Part shown: positions 54,490 through 64,000 of the stretch, piece by piece | Layout of the letters: each line of letters begins with the position of its first letter | Numbering within the stretch: position 1 is the stretch's first letter | NCBI GenBank assembly: GCA_965233855.1 | Contig: OZ247586.1 | Location: 496,001-560,000 of the forward strand | Direction: 5' to 3' | From: Megaera_A sp965233855 | Lineage (GTDB): Bacteria; Pseudomonadota; Alphaproteobacteria; Rickettsiales; Rickettsiaceae | DNA: 64,000 nt | Made by a program: the position numbers and the translations under genes | Notes under the pieces: model-generated | Told to the model about the DNA's origin: nothing | The model's database searches: none | The model's input: the letters and a program-made list of their open reading frames with translations, nothing else

Positions 54490-55924
54490 AATAGAAGAGA
54501 TTTTTAGTCAGTTACCTATAAAAGGGGTTTCTTTTGATTCTAGAAATATAAATCCTGGCGATGCATTTTTTGCAATTACTGGTGATAGTTTTGATGGAAA
54601 TGAATATATTGAAGGTGCTTTTGAAAAAGGAGCTTCGATGGTTTTTACTGATAATATTTTGAAAAAGAGCGATAAAGTTGAATATATAGAAGATATTAGG
54701 ATGGGTCTTGCAATAGCTGCTGGAGTTATATTTCATAAGCTGCCGAAGAATTTAATAGCTGTTACTGGAACAAATGGCAAAAGTTCAGTAGTTTCTTATG
54801 TTCATCAAATACTTTCAAAACTAAATCAAAGTAGTGCTTGTATTGGTACTTTAGGTGTAGAATCTACTGAAGCTATTTCAGAAAGCTTGCTGAATAATAA
54901 GCAATCTGTTTTGACAACTGCTGATCCAATAACATTTAGAAAAATTTTGAATGTTCTTTGCGATGCAGGAATTAACAATGTTGCTTTTGAGGCTTCTAGT
55001 CATGGATTGCTTCAGCGTAGACTTGGAGATGTTAAAGTGAAATCGGCGGCATTTACAAGTTTTTCTCAAGATCATTTAGAATATCATAAGACAATGGATG
55101 ACTATCTTCAAGCAAAGCTTATTCTGTTTGTTGAGAATTTAGCTGAAGAAGGTGAGGCTGTTATTAGCTCGGAAACTATGTTTTTTGATTTTATAAAAAA
55201 TTTCTTTATCGAGAAGAATATACGATTTTGTACGGTAGGAGCTAATGCAGATATTAAGATAAAAAAGAATCAGCAAGCGCTAGACAATCAATTAATTGTA
55301 ATTGAATATAAAGGTAATAAATATGAGTTTAGAACTAATATTATTGGTTCGTTTCAAGCAGTAAATTTACTTATAGCCGCAAAACTTGTGAATAATTTAG
55401 GGATAGAATTTAGTGCAATTATTGATAAATTGCCTGAAATAGAATCAGTTCCTGGGCGCTTGCAAAGAATTACAAATGTTGATTCTGAATATCAGGTTTT
55501 TGTTGATTATGCACATACACCAGATGCTCTGCAAAAATCATTACAAGAACTCAAAAACCTAAAAAAGAAAACTGGTCGGTTGCATGTTGTATTTGGTTGC
55601 GGAGGTGATCGAGATACTATGAAGAGGCCAATTATGGGTAAAATCGCTTCAGATTTTGCAGATAACGTGATTATAACAGATGATAATCCAAGGACTGAAG
55701 ACCCAAGGAAAATTAGGGGGCAGATTGCAGAAGCAGCAGTTGAAGCAGAAGAAATAGCTGATAGAAAGAGCGCAATTATTGATACAATCGCTAGATTAAA
55801 AAAGGATGATATTTTACTTATAGCAGGAAAAGGTCATGAGGATTATCAAATTATCGGCAAGGAAGCAATAAAATTTAGTGATATAGATATTGCAAGTAAG
55901 GCAGTAAAAAAAGATGTTAAGTAG
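54455..55924 (+). CDS. murE: UDP-MurNAc-tripeptide synthetase MurE (DAP-adding)
   Basis: ATP-dependent ligase that adds meso-diaminopimelate to UDP-MurNAc-dipeptide. The annotated length is 489 residues. The ATP loop GTNGKSS is at about 105-111, followed by EASSHGLLQRRLGDV and the C-terminal DDNPRTEDPRKI. DNPR is the motif linked to DAP rather than lysine. The likely start is the ATG at 54479 (MRHKIEEIF), which reduces the ftsI overlap from 35 to 11 bp. DAP would come from the lysC pathway. Confidence 0.95.
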   Translation: MMLNTRSMMRHKIEEIFSQLPIKGVSFDSRNINPGDAFFAITGDSFDGNEYIEGAFEKGASMVFTDNILKKSDKVEYIEDIRMGLAIAAGVIFHKLPKNLIAVTGTNGKSSVVSYVHQILSKLNQSSACIGTLGVESTEAISESLLNNKQSVLTTADPITFRKILNVLCDAGINNVAFEASSHGLLQRRLGDVKVKSAAFTSFSQDHLEYHKTMDDYLQAKLILFVENLAEEGEAVISSETMFFDFIKNFFIEKNIRFCTVGANADIKIKKNQQALDNQLIVIEYKGNKYEFRTNIIGSFQAVNLLIAAKLVNNLGIEFSAIIDKLPEIESVPGRLQRITNVDSEYQVFVDYAHTPDALQKSLQELKNLKKKTGRLHVVFGCGGDRDTMKRPIMGKIASDFADNVIITDDNPRTEDPRKIRGQIAEAAVEAEEIADRKSAIIDTIARLKKDDILLIAGKGHEDYQIIGKEAIKFSDIDIASKAVKKDVK

Positions 55925-55945
55925 AATTCAAGGTAAAATTTTTTA

Positions 55946-57343
55946 TTGGGAATAAATATGATTTGGGAATCAAAAACTTTAGAAAAAGCTTTGGGTGTCA
56001 AAGTTGCAAGCGGAATGCAAGCTGAAAAAATTCAATTTAATTCGTTAGACGTAAATGAAAATGATGTGTTTGTTGCTTTACCTGGTCGAAGAGATGGACA
56101 TGATTTTGTAATTGATGCTATAGAAAGAGGAGCTAGATGCGCTATTGTTTCTAAAAATATTCCTGAAATAGATTCAAATAGATTAATTATAGTTGAAGAT
56201 ACTATGGTTGCATTGAATAATTTGGCTGAGTACAAAAGAAGAAATTCTAAAGCTAAGTTTATTGCTGTAACTGGAAGTGTTGGTAAAACAAGTACTAGAG
56301 AAGTTATAAAAACTATGCTTTCGGAGTATGGTAATACTTATGCAAGTTCAAAAAGCTTTAATAATTTTCTTGGTGTTCCACTTACTATTGCTTCGATGCC
56401 GGATGATGCTGAGTATGCAATAATTGAGCTTGGTATGAATGCAACTGGCGAGTTGAGTGCTTTGACTAATATGGTTACTCCGGATATTGCAATAATAACT
56501 GCAGTGTCTGAGGGACATATGGAGTTTTTCAAATCAGTTGAAGATATTGCTGACGCCAAATGCGAAATTTTTGAAGGGGTGGATATTAATTCTGGTATTG
56601 CAATCATTAGTCGAGATATGTCTACTTATGAAAGATGTATTGAAAATATTGATAGAGCTGGAATAAGAAATATACAGACTTTTGGAAAAGGAATTGGTGC
56701 AAATACACAATTTCTCTCATACGAAATATTAGATGATCATTTAGTTAGATTGAAATTTAATATTGATACTGAAGAATGTGAAATTGTTATGCATAATATT
56801 TCAATTCATTTAGCTTCAAATTTTGCTGCAGGATTTGCTGTTGTCAAAGCTTTAGGGCTTGATATTGAAGACGCAGCAAATGCAATTAGAAGCTTTCAGC
56901 CTTTGATGGGTAGAGGTAGATTTGTTGAGATTAAAAATGATGATATGAATTTAGGGATTATTTGTGATTATTATAACTCTAATCCTCAATCATTAAAGGC
57001 ATCCTTAAGTTATTTGCAACAATTTGTTAGTGATAATAAAGCAGCTGTGTTGGGAGATATGAGGGAGCTGGGCGAAGAAAACCAACTTAAATTGCATAAA
57101 TTAATAGTTCCATTTATTGTTGATTCTGGTGTTTCCAAACTATTTTTAATTGGAGATGTGATGAAGCAAATTAAAGATGATATTCCAGATAAGATAGAAG
57201 TAAAATGTTATGATGATGTTAGTGAAATGATTTCTAACAATAAAGAAAATTTTCAAGATGGGGATCTAGTATTGATTAAAGGGTCTAGAGGTATAAAATT
57301 AGAAAATTTAGCCAAAAGCTTAGGGGTTAAAGATGTTTTATAA
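55946..57343 (+). CDS. murF: UDP-MurNAc-tripeptide--D-Ala-D-Ala ligase MurF
   Basis: Adds D-Ala-D-Ala to complete the UDP-MurNAc-pentapeptide. The annotated length is 465 residues. The ATP loop is VTGSVGKTSTRE near residue 110. The family blocks include ELGMNATGEL, EGHMEFF and DYYNSNPQSLKASL. The start is probably the ATG at 55958 (MIWESKTLEKAL), four codons in. It overlaps mraY by 11 bp and so fits the dcw order. Confidence 0.94.
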   Translation: MGINMIWESKTLEKALGVKVASGMQAEKIQFNSLDVNENDVFVALPGRRDGHDFVIDAIERGARCAIVSKNIPEIDSNRLIIVEDTMVALNNLAEYKRRNSKAKFIAVTGSVGKTSTREVIKTMLSEYGNTYASSKSFNNFLGVPLTIASMPDDAEYAIIELGMNATGELSALTNMVTPDIAIITAVSEGHMEFFKSVEDIADAKCEIFEGVDINSGIAIISRDMSTYERCIENIDRAGIRNIQTFGKGIGANTQFLSYEILDDHLVRLKFNIDTEECEIVMHNISIHLASNFAAGFAVVKALGLDIEDAANAIRSFQPLMGRGRFVEIKNDDMNLGIICDYYNSNPQSLKASLSYLQQFVSDNKAAVLGDMRELGEENQLKLHKLIVPFIVDSGVSKLFLIGDVMKQIKDDIPDKIEVKCYDDVSEMISNNKENFQDGDLVLIKGSRGIKLENLAKSLGVKDVL

Positions 57344-58421
57344 TTTATTGGCTCCATATGCGGCTAAATTTCATATAGCTAATCTTTTTACATATATTAG
57401 TTTTAGAAGTGGCTTATCTATCTTGATGAGTATGTTGATTTGTTTTTTTATCGGTCCAAGATTAATTAAATATCTAAGATCTATGCAAAAGCATGGACAG
57501 CCTATCAGAGATGATGGCCCTGAAAGCCATTTTGATAAAGCTGGAACTCCGACTATGGGTGGTTTGATGATTATTTTATCGACCACAATTTCTACTCTAT
57601 GTTTTGCAAATTTGGCTAATCCGTATATTTGGGTTTCTTTATTTGTATTATGGATGTTTGGTGGTCTTGGTTTTATCGATGATTATACTAAAGTTAGTAA
57701 GAATAATTATCATGGAATTAGTGGTAAAACAAAGCTTATTATACAGTTTTTAGTAAGCGCTATAGCCTTTGTAATAATACAACATTATGCTAAACCAGAA
57801 TTTGCAACACAGCTTGCTTTTCCTTTCTTTAAAAATATGTTTTTAGATTTAGGCTATTTTTACATCCCTTTTATTATGTGTGTAATTATTGGGTCTTCAA
57901 ATGCTGTAAATTTAACGGATGGTTTGGATGGGTTAGCCATAGGAACAATAGCAATAGCAGTTGCTTCCTTTGGTCTTATTTCTTACCTCGTTGGAAATAG
58001 CATATATGCAAACTACCTTCAGATTATTCATGTGCCAAGAGTTGGCGAGTTAACAGTTTTGTGTGCAGCTATTATAGGAAGTAGTTTGGGTTTTCTTTGG
58101 TATAATTCTCAGCCAGCAGAAATTTTTATGGGCGATACTGGTAGTTTAGCTCTTGGTGGAGTTCTTGGGACGATTAGTGTTATTACTAAGCATGAGATTA
58201 CTCTATGTATTATCGGTGGGGTATTTGTTTTAGAAACTTTATCTGTTATTTTGCAAGTTGGGTACTTTAAAAAAACTGGTGGAAAGAGAATATTTTTAAT
58301 GGCTCCTCTGCACCATCATTTTGAGAAGAAAGGTTGGGCAGAGTCTAAAGTTGTTATTAGGTTTTGGATACTAGCTATTATATTTGCGCTTATTGGACTA
58401 TCTTCATTAAAATTGAGGTAG
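57333..58421 (+). CDS. mraY: Phospho-N-acetylmuramoyl-pentapeptide transferase
   Basis: Inner-membrane enzyme that makes lipid I from UDP-MurNAc-pentapeptide and undecaprenyl phosphate. The protein has 362 residues and ten membrane helices. Signatures are GTPTMGG, FIDDYTKVSKNNYHGISGKTKL, AVNLTDGLDGLAIG, EIFMGDTGSLALGG, and LMAPLHHHFEKKGW. All catalytic aspartates are present. The dcw run ends here: murD and ftsW do not follow, and queE begins one base later. Confidence 0.97.
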   Translation: MFYNLLAPYAAKFHIANLFTYISFRSGLSILMSMLICFFIGPRLIKYLRSMQKHGQPIRDDGPESHFDKAGTPTMGGLMIILSTTISTLCFANLANPYIWVSLFVLWMFGGLGFIDDYTKVSKNNYHGISGKTKLIIQFLVSAIAFVIIQHYAKPEFATQLAFPFFKNMFLDLGYFYIPFIMCVIIGSSNAVNLTDGLDGLAIGTIAIAVASFGLISYLVGNSIYANYLQIIHVPRVGELTVLCAAIIGSSLGFLWYNSQPAEIFMGDTGSLALGGVLGTISVITKHEITLCIIGGVFVLETLSVILQVGYFKKTGGKRIFLMAPLHHHFEKKGWAESKVVIRFWILAIIFALIGLSSLKLR

Positions 58422-58422
58422 T

Positions 58423-59100
58423 ATGTTAGGTGATAATCCAATACGTCCTCCTTTAAAAAGTGATGGCTCTTCTTTGTTTGTAAAAAAAATATTTAAAACT
58501 TTGCAAGGCGAAGGTCCAAATGTTGGTGTTCCTTCGATTTTTATCAGACTTGGTGGTTGTAATCTTGCCTGCGATTTTTGTGATACTGATTTTGAAAATT
58601 TTAGTGAAATTTCTCTTGAAAAACTTACCAATCAAGTAAAAGAATTGAGTTTAAATGAGCAAAAACAAAGATCTGTTAATTTGGTGGTGATTACTGGAGG
58701 AGAACCTTTTCGTCAAGCGATTGATAAAATGTGTAAAACATTAATTGAAGAAGGGTTTGCGATACAGATAGAAACTAATGGAACTCTTTATAGAGAGATT
58801 CCAAAAGAAGTTGAGGTTATTTGTTCTCCTAAAGTATCGCACGGAAAATATTTGAAGATAAGAGAGGACTTACTTAAGCAGATTACAGCTTTTAAATTTC
58901 TGATATCTGCTAGTAGAAAAGAATATTCATCAGTTCCAGAACTTGGTCAGGATAATTATAATATTCCCGTTTATGTGCAAGCAATGGATGAATTAAAAGT
59001 TGATCTTAATAAATTAAATAGAAAATTGGCTGTTGAAATAGCAATAAATAATGGTTATCTTTTGTCTTATCAGATTCATAAAGAACTTGGAATAGAATAG
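58423..59100 (+). CDS. queE: 7-carboxy-7-deazaguanine synthase QueE
   Basis: Radical SAM enzyme of queuosine synthesis, 225 residues. The N-terminal SLFVKKIFKTLQGEGPNVGVPSIFIRLGGCNLACDFCDTDF contains the three cysteines of the 4Fe-4S site (C-x3-C-x2-C). VVITGGEPFRQ binds SAM, and a late SPKVSHGKYLKI fits QueE. It begins directly after mraY and lies 9 bp before queC, so queE-queC may be read through from the dcw promoter. Confidence 0.92.
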   Translation: MLGDNPIRPPLKSDGSSLFVKKIFKTLQGEGPNVGVPSIFIRLGGCNLACDFCDTDFENFSEISLEKLTNQVKELSLNEQKQRSVNLVVITGGEPFRQAIDKMCKTLIEEGFAIQIETNGTLYREIPKEVEVICSPKVSHGKYLKIREDLLKQITAFKFLISASRKEYSSVPELGQDNYNIPVYVQAMDELKVDLNKLNRKLAVEIAINNGYLLSYQIHKELGIE

Positions 59101-59109
59101 GAGTTGCAG

Positions 59110-59796
59110 ATGAAAAAAGTTGTTGTTTTGGTTAGTGGTGGTCTTGATTCTTCCACTGTGCTGGCTATGTTGCAGAAAGAAGATGTGCAAATATACGCTC
59201 TTAGTTTTAATTATGCTCAGAATCATTTAATTGAGCTTGATAAGGTTAAAAATTTTATAAAAAACTATAATGTAATCGATCATAGGATAATAAATTTAGA
59301 TTTATCGGCATTTAGTAGTACAGCATTAGTTAATAAAGATCTGAATGTACCTAAATATAAAAATGCAGAAGATGTTGGAAATCAAATTCCTGTGACATAT
59401 GTTCCAGCTAGAAATACAATCTTTTTAAGCTATGCTTTGGGTTATGCAGAGGTGATTGGCGCATCTGATATATATATCGGCGCTCATATGATGGATTCTG
59501 CAAATTATCCGGATTGTAGAACTGAGTATTTAAAAAGTTTCGAAGCTATGGCTAATCTTGCGACAAAAGCCGGGGTTGAGGGTAATAAAATAAATATTCA
59601 TGCTCCATTGATTGAAATGTCAAAGTCAGAAATAGTGGCAAATGGTATTAAGATGGGTGTGGATTATTCCTCTACTATTTCATGCTATGATCCAAACTCA
59701 AAAGGACAATCATGTGGCCAGTGCCATGCCTGCTTAGTTCGTGTAAAAGCATTTGATGATAATAATAGACAAGATCCAATAGATTATGTGGAGTAA
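59110..59796 (+). CDS. queC: 7-cyano-7-deazaguanine synthase QueC
   Basis: ATP-dependent amidation and nitrile formation giving preQ0 in queuosine synthesis. The protein has 228 residues from the ATG at 59110, which follows GGAGTTGCAG; a TTG at 59104 is a less likely start. The PP-loop SGGLDSST is at the N-terminus, VPARNTIFLSYALGYAEVIGA in the middle, and the zinc cysteines C-YDPNSKGQS-CGQCHAC at the end. The last 42 bp lie in a perfect tandem duplication, but the protein end is intact. Confidence 0.95.
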   Translation: MKKVVVLVSGGLDSSTVLAMLQKEDVQIYALSFNYAQNHLIELDKVKNFIKNYNVIDHRIINLDLSAFSSTALVNKDLNVPKYKNAEDVGNQIPVTYVPARNTIFLSYALGYAEVIGASDIYIGAHMMDSANYPDCRTEYLKSFEAMANLATKAGVEGNKINIHAPLIEMSKSEIVANGIKMGVDYSSTISCYDPNSKGQSCGQCHACLVRVKAFDDNNRQDPIDYVE

Positions 59797-59852
59797 ATTA
59801 TGAGATGATAATAATAGACAAGATCCAATAGATTATGTGGAGTAAATTATGA
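59755..59852 (+). repeat. Perfect 49-bp tandem duplication
   Basis: 59755-59803 and 59804-59852 are identical, beginning GATGATAATAATAGACAAGA. The first copy holds the queC 3' end with its TAA at 59794. The second ends in the start codon of the next gene. The repeat leaves both genes intact but puts a dead queC tail in front of the GNAT gene. Confidence 0.97.
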
Positions 59853-60406
59853 ATGTACAATATTTCTTTGGTGATTTCCCAGCTCTTGATCTTGGTGATA
59901 ATATTATTCTAAGAGAGATACTAGAGTCTGATGCACAAGAATATTTGGATTATATGGGGAAGCATGAAATGACAGGTTTTTTAACTGTAGAAAATCGTCC
60001 CAATACCATAGAAAAAGCAATAGAAGAGGTGAATTATTGGGGTAGTTTGTTTCGCCAAAAAAGAAGTATATATTGGGCAATTGCATTAAAAGATACTGAT
60101 AAAATGATTGGTACTGCTGGGTTTAATGTTATTTCATTTCCAAATTCAAGAGCTGAAATAAGTTATGATTTAAGTCCAGAATATTGGGGTAAAGGAATCA
60201 TGCTAAAATCTATTAATGGTATATTAAAATTTGCAGATGTTGCGCTCGAATTGGTTCGAGTACAAGCTACTGTCATAATTGATAATGAGAGATCGATTAA
60301 TGTGCTTGAAAGATCAGGTTTTAAAAGGGAAGGGCTTTTAGAAAAATATGAAGTCGTAGAAGGTGAACATAAAGATTACTATATGTATAGCCGTGTAAAT
60401 GAGTAA
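59849..60406 (+). CDS. GNAT-family N-acetyltransferase (RimJ/RimL-like)
   Basis: Acetyl-CoA-dependent transferase, 185 residues. Features are NIILREILESDAQEYLDYM at the start, the acetyl-CoA site SYDLSPEYWGKGIM (about 110-123), and a RVQATVIIDNERSINVLERSGFKREGLLEKYEVVEGEHKDYYMYSR C-terminus typical of the RimJ/RimL subgroup. Substrate is unknown: ribosomal protein N-termini or a small molecule. The start sits at the end of the 49-bp tandem repeat. Confidence 0.88.
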   Translation: MNVQYFFGDFPALDLGDNIILREILESDAQEYLDYMGKHEMTGFLTVENRPNTIEKAIEEVNYWGSLFRQKRSIYWAIALKDTDKMIGTAGFNVISFPNSRAEISYDLSPEYWGKGIMLKSINGILKFADVALELVRVQATVIIDNERSINVLERSGFKREGLLEKYEVVEGEHKDYYMYSRVNE

Positions 60407-60540
60407 TTCTTTTTGAGTTGTTACACCAGACTAAGATTAGAAATTCAGGGAAGTCAAATTGTTCTTTAGTTAGTAGATAAAACTCAAGCGCCTTACCTAT
60501 AGAAATTGTTCAATTATAAACGCAGTGATTCCACATTCTG

Positions 60541-60615
60541 ATTACTTTAATAGGTTTTTAACAAAATAGCTCTGATTCCTAAAAAAACGTGAACTAATTT
60601 CCTGTTTGCAACAGG
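60541..60615. mobile_element. Solo IS6-family end remnant
   Basis: Reading the minus strand from 60615, CTGTTGCAAACAGGAAATTAGTTCACG followed by GGAATCAGAG matches the ends at 46018 and 49100. It has the same orientation as the 49100 end. The rest of the 355-bp gap after the GNAT gene (60407-60761) has no other feature I can support. Confidence 0.75.
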
Positions 60616-60761
60616 AGTATATGCCTTATACCTATATATTGTATTGCCTTAATGATTTTTTGAAAACTAGCAATGAGTTGAGGGGTGCTATAAAACTTCT
60701 TTATATATTTGCTTTATCAGGCTACTCAGTATCTGTACTCACATCACCTGCTAAATCAACA

Positions 60762-61950
<1,189 letters not shown>

Positions 61951-62242
61951 ATCTCTTAACTCTTCAACCTAATTTTTGTAGAAAGGCTTTAGCCATTACG
62001 TGTAGATTAATTCTATGACTAAAATAATATAAATATATTAACTATAGGTTAATTTAACAACTTTTCTATAAACCTAAAGCTAATTCGGCCCATTGTAAAT
62101 TGGGAGTTAAAAATTTAAATTGTAAGGATCATCATATAATTAGAGTTAGATATAATGAAAATATTCAAGCATCGTCATTTTAAATACTACATAATAATAT
62201 GGGCAGTGAGATGGGGGATATATAAATATGGAATTAGCTATA

Positions 62243-63209
62243 ACCCCAACTATGCATAAGAATCTAATTTTACCATTTGATCTAGAGATGGTTTATCAGT
62301 TCTAATTTGGTAATTTATGAGTCCAGCAAATAAGTGAGAAAAAGCGTTGATAGGTGATCTGTGCCTACTATGAATCAAAGTATTCAATGACTTCATAGAG
62401 GAGAATATAGTCTCAATAAAACTACGACGCATCAACATCATTTTATCTGTAGTATCCATTAAAATATTTTTCATATTCTTTTTGATTTTAGTAATCAAAG
62501 TCACTTTTTGTTCAAATAATTCAGCGGATAGTTTTTTGGATATATACCCTTTATCACCAATAAGTTTACCAGTAATACCTTTCACCATTTCCATAACTGG
62601 AGAACGATCATTAACGTTGCCACCAGTAATAGTCATACTTACAATTTCTCCGAATGTATTGAGAATAAAGTGCAACTTAAAGCCAAAAAACCAACCAGTA
62701 GAAGTCTTGCCTTTTTTAGCTAATCCTTTAAAAACTTTATGTCTTTTTTCTCGAAGATTATGACAAACAGCCATAGGCGTTGCATCTATAAACATATATT
62801 CTGTTACCTTACCTTCAAGGCTTTTAAGCATGCAAACCACAGCAGGGAAAGCAAGTTTTATTAGTGCTGTAAAGCGATCGTAATGTACTAAGTAGCTGAA
62901 TAAGTTTCTGTGATTCCTCATAAGTTCTAGGTAAAAATATTTAAAGCATGACATTCCAGATTGATGGAAAGCTATCAGGATAGTTATTATTTCTGACAAG
63001 CTCATTTTACATGGTTTATTACGCTTTCTAATACCACTGGTAATGAGTGTCTTTTTGTACCAATTTTCAAATCCTTTACAAAAATCATCGACAAAGCAGA
63101 ACAAACTATCGTAATCTATATTCATTGGGGTACCTTTTTTAGATTGCAAAAATACAGAATACCCCAATATCACTAGCTATGCAGTCCTTTTCTTATACAT
63201 AGTTCGGGT
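62243..63209 (-). mobile_element. IS982-family element, copy 3 (967 bp)
   Basis: Complete element with ACCC...GGGT ends, flanked by the 8-bp duplication TAGCTATA (62235-62242 and 63210-63217). It is inserted in the IS6 transposase remnant, so it arrived later than that element. Confidence 0.96.
62250..63125 (-). CDS. IS982-family transposase
   Basis: Intact 291-residue DDE transposase from the ATG at 63125, practically identical to copy 2 (for example, GTP in place of GTS in the longer frame upstream). The catalytic acids in FIDATPM, GDKGYIS and IETIFSSMK are present. With copy 2 it makes at least two potentially active copies in this window. Confidence 0.95.
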   Translation of the reverse strand: MNIDYDSLFCFVDDFCKGFENWYKKTLITSGIRKRNKPCKMSLSEIITILIAFHQSGMSCFKYFYLELMRNHRNLFSYLVHYDRFTALIKLAFPAVVCMLKSLEGKVTEYMFIDATPMAVCHNLREKRHKVFKGLAKKGKTSTGWFFGFKLHFILNTFGEIVSMTITGGNVNDRSPVMEMVKGITGKLIGDKGYISKKLSAELFEQKVTLITKIKKNMKNILMDTTDKMMLMRRSFIETIFSSMKSLNTLIHSRHRSPINAFSHLFAGLINYQIRTDKPSLDQMVKLDSYA

Positions 63210-63594
63210 TAGCTATAGAGATTTAGAGGAGATGCTTACTAAGAAAGGTGTAGAAGTAGATTGCCTGAGTTCAATTTATGCTCCAAAGATTTTAGATAAG
63301 CTCAAATGGTTCTGGAAGCCAAATTTTGGCCTTAGTTGGTGAGTTGATAAGACGTATGTAAAGGTCAAAGATAAGTTGGCATATTTATATATAGCTTTTA
63401 TAGCCTAGGCAGTATAATTGATTTCTATCTTTATATAATGTGGCTTTTTTTTGGCAGCTCAGTTTTTATTATATTTTGATATAACAGTTTTTTCTTTAAT
63501 CAGTTGAAGATTGTTTGTATATTTAATAAATATAATATGATCTACTATAAACGAAATAATCTTTTTGTTTTAATTCAGGAAAAGTGTATTTAGA

Positions 63595-63671
<77 letters not shown>

Positions 63672-63869
63672 ACTATTTGAAATCATAATAAAATTACGAT
63701 GAATGATTTTATAGACGAGTCTTGGCATTAAATCAATAAAAAAATACTTCAGTATAATATTTATCTTTTCCTTTTAATTTGTATTATGATAGGCAATCAC
63801 TTATTGAACATACGGCATAATACAGCTATCTTAAAATTCTTTAGTTGTAGATAATTGGGGAGGTTGGAA

Positions 63870-64000
63870 ATGCATGTAATACTGCTTGGTGTTATGGGCG
63901 CTGGTTTATTGCATCTCTGCGTAATTGCTATAAACCTCATGAATGAATTAGAGGAAATAGCAAATAATGATTGGAATTTTTTTGATGAAATAGATGTAGA
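63870..64000 (+). CDS. Hypothetical membrane-anchored protein, N-terminal part
   Basis: An ATG at 63870 follows a GGGGAGG ribosome-binding site (63857-63863) and opens a frame that runs off the window. The first 43 residues show one hydrophobic segment (VILLGVMGAGLLHLCVIAI) followed by an acidic stretch (ELEEIANNDWNFFDEID). It could be a signal anchor. No family can be named from this fragment. The 198 bp between it and the tRNA has no other feature I can support. Confidence 0.6.
   Translation, partial: MHVILLGVMGAGLLHLCVIAINLMNELEEIANNDWNFFDEIDV

Larger units (their letters stand above)
62155..63408 (+). pseudogene. IS6-family transposase remnant split by IS982
   Basis: 62155-62242 reads MKIFKHRHFKYYIIIWAVRW...KYGISY, and 63218 onward continues RDLEEMLTKKGVEVD, APKILDKLKWFWKPNFGLSW, a stop, VDKTYVKVKDKLAYLYIAF. 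This is the same family as the pseudogene at 46073-46779. It lacks the HSTIYRWVQY stretch, has a stop just after the tryptophan before the first aspartate, and ends at about 63408 without the rest of the DDE domain. IS982 copy 3 is inserted at the GISY codons with an 8-bp duplication. Confidence 0.88.

Overview
The window is AT-rich chromosomal DNA of an alphaproteobacterium. The gene content points to the order Rickettsiales, most likely a flagellum-gene-bearing lineage such as the Midichloriaceae. The evidence is a eukaryote-like IleRS, ALAS-type HemA, COQ9 next to rpsU, an lptE-holA pair, RNase J together with RNase E/G, DUF2335, remnants of an RcGTA-like head/tail cluster, FliD/FliS, a small XRE regulator resembling EcxR, and abundant decaying insertion sequences. 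The order is inferred from gene families; no 16S gene is present to confirm it.

Layout. 1-9.2 kb: housekeeping genes (nadK end, PAP2 phosphatase, RNase J, beta-carbonic anhydrase, ubiG, lysC), a kdpBC pair without kdpA, and an orphan protein. 9.2-16.9 kb: a leftward block with gyrA, then midA, lgt, hemA, yaaA and yihY. 17-20 kb: an XRE regulator and fliD-fliS, followed by an IS6-family scrap and a broken outer-membrane beta-barrel gene. 20.7-27 kb: a leftward seven-gene Mrp/Mnh-type antiporter operon. 27.2-33.1 kb: a decayed gene-transfer-agent-like cluster (protease, capsid, connector, adaptor, frameshifted terminator protein, DUF2460, IS-split DUF2163). 33.3-45.9 kb: a second IS982 copy, hpf, holA-lptE, rne, an MFS-like protein, trmFO, ileS, coq9 and rpsU. 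46.0-49.1 kb: an accessory module bracketed by inverted IS6-family ends and carrying a frameshifted ankyrin-like gene. 49.5-59.8 kb: an SPFH protein, the dcw cluster (mraZ-rsmH-ftsL-ftsI-murE-murF-mraY) with five phased MraZ-type operator repeats, then queE-queC. 59.8-64 kb: a GNAT gene behind a perfect 49-bp tandem duplication, a gene with a (GA)28 tract and an A9 run near its start, an IS6 remnant split by a third IS982 copy, tRNA-Pro(TGG), and the start of one more gene.

The most unusual locus is 60762-61950. A gene coding for up to 395 residues is interrupted near its N-terminus by 28 GA dinucleotides and an A9 run. It would read through if the A run lost one base. The ankyrin-like gene at 47.1-49.0 kb also has a poly-A run one base too long. 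Both lie between IS6-family remnants, so the accessory genes here look like IS-borne cargo that is either decaying or switched by slippage.
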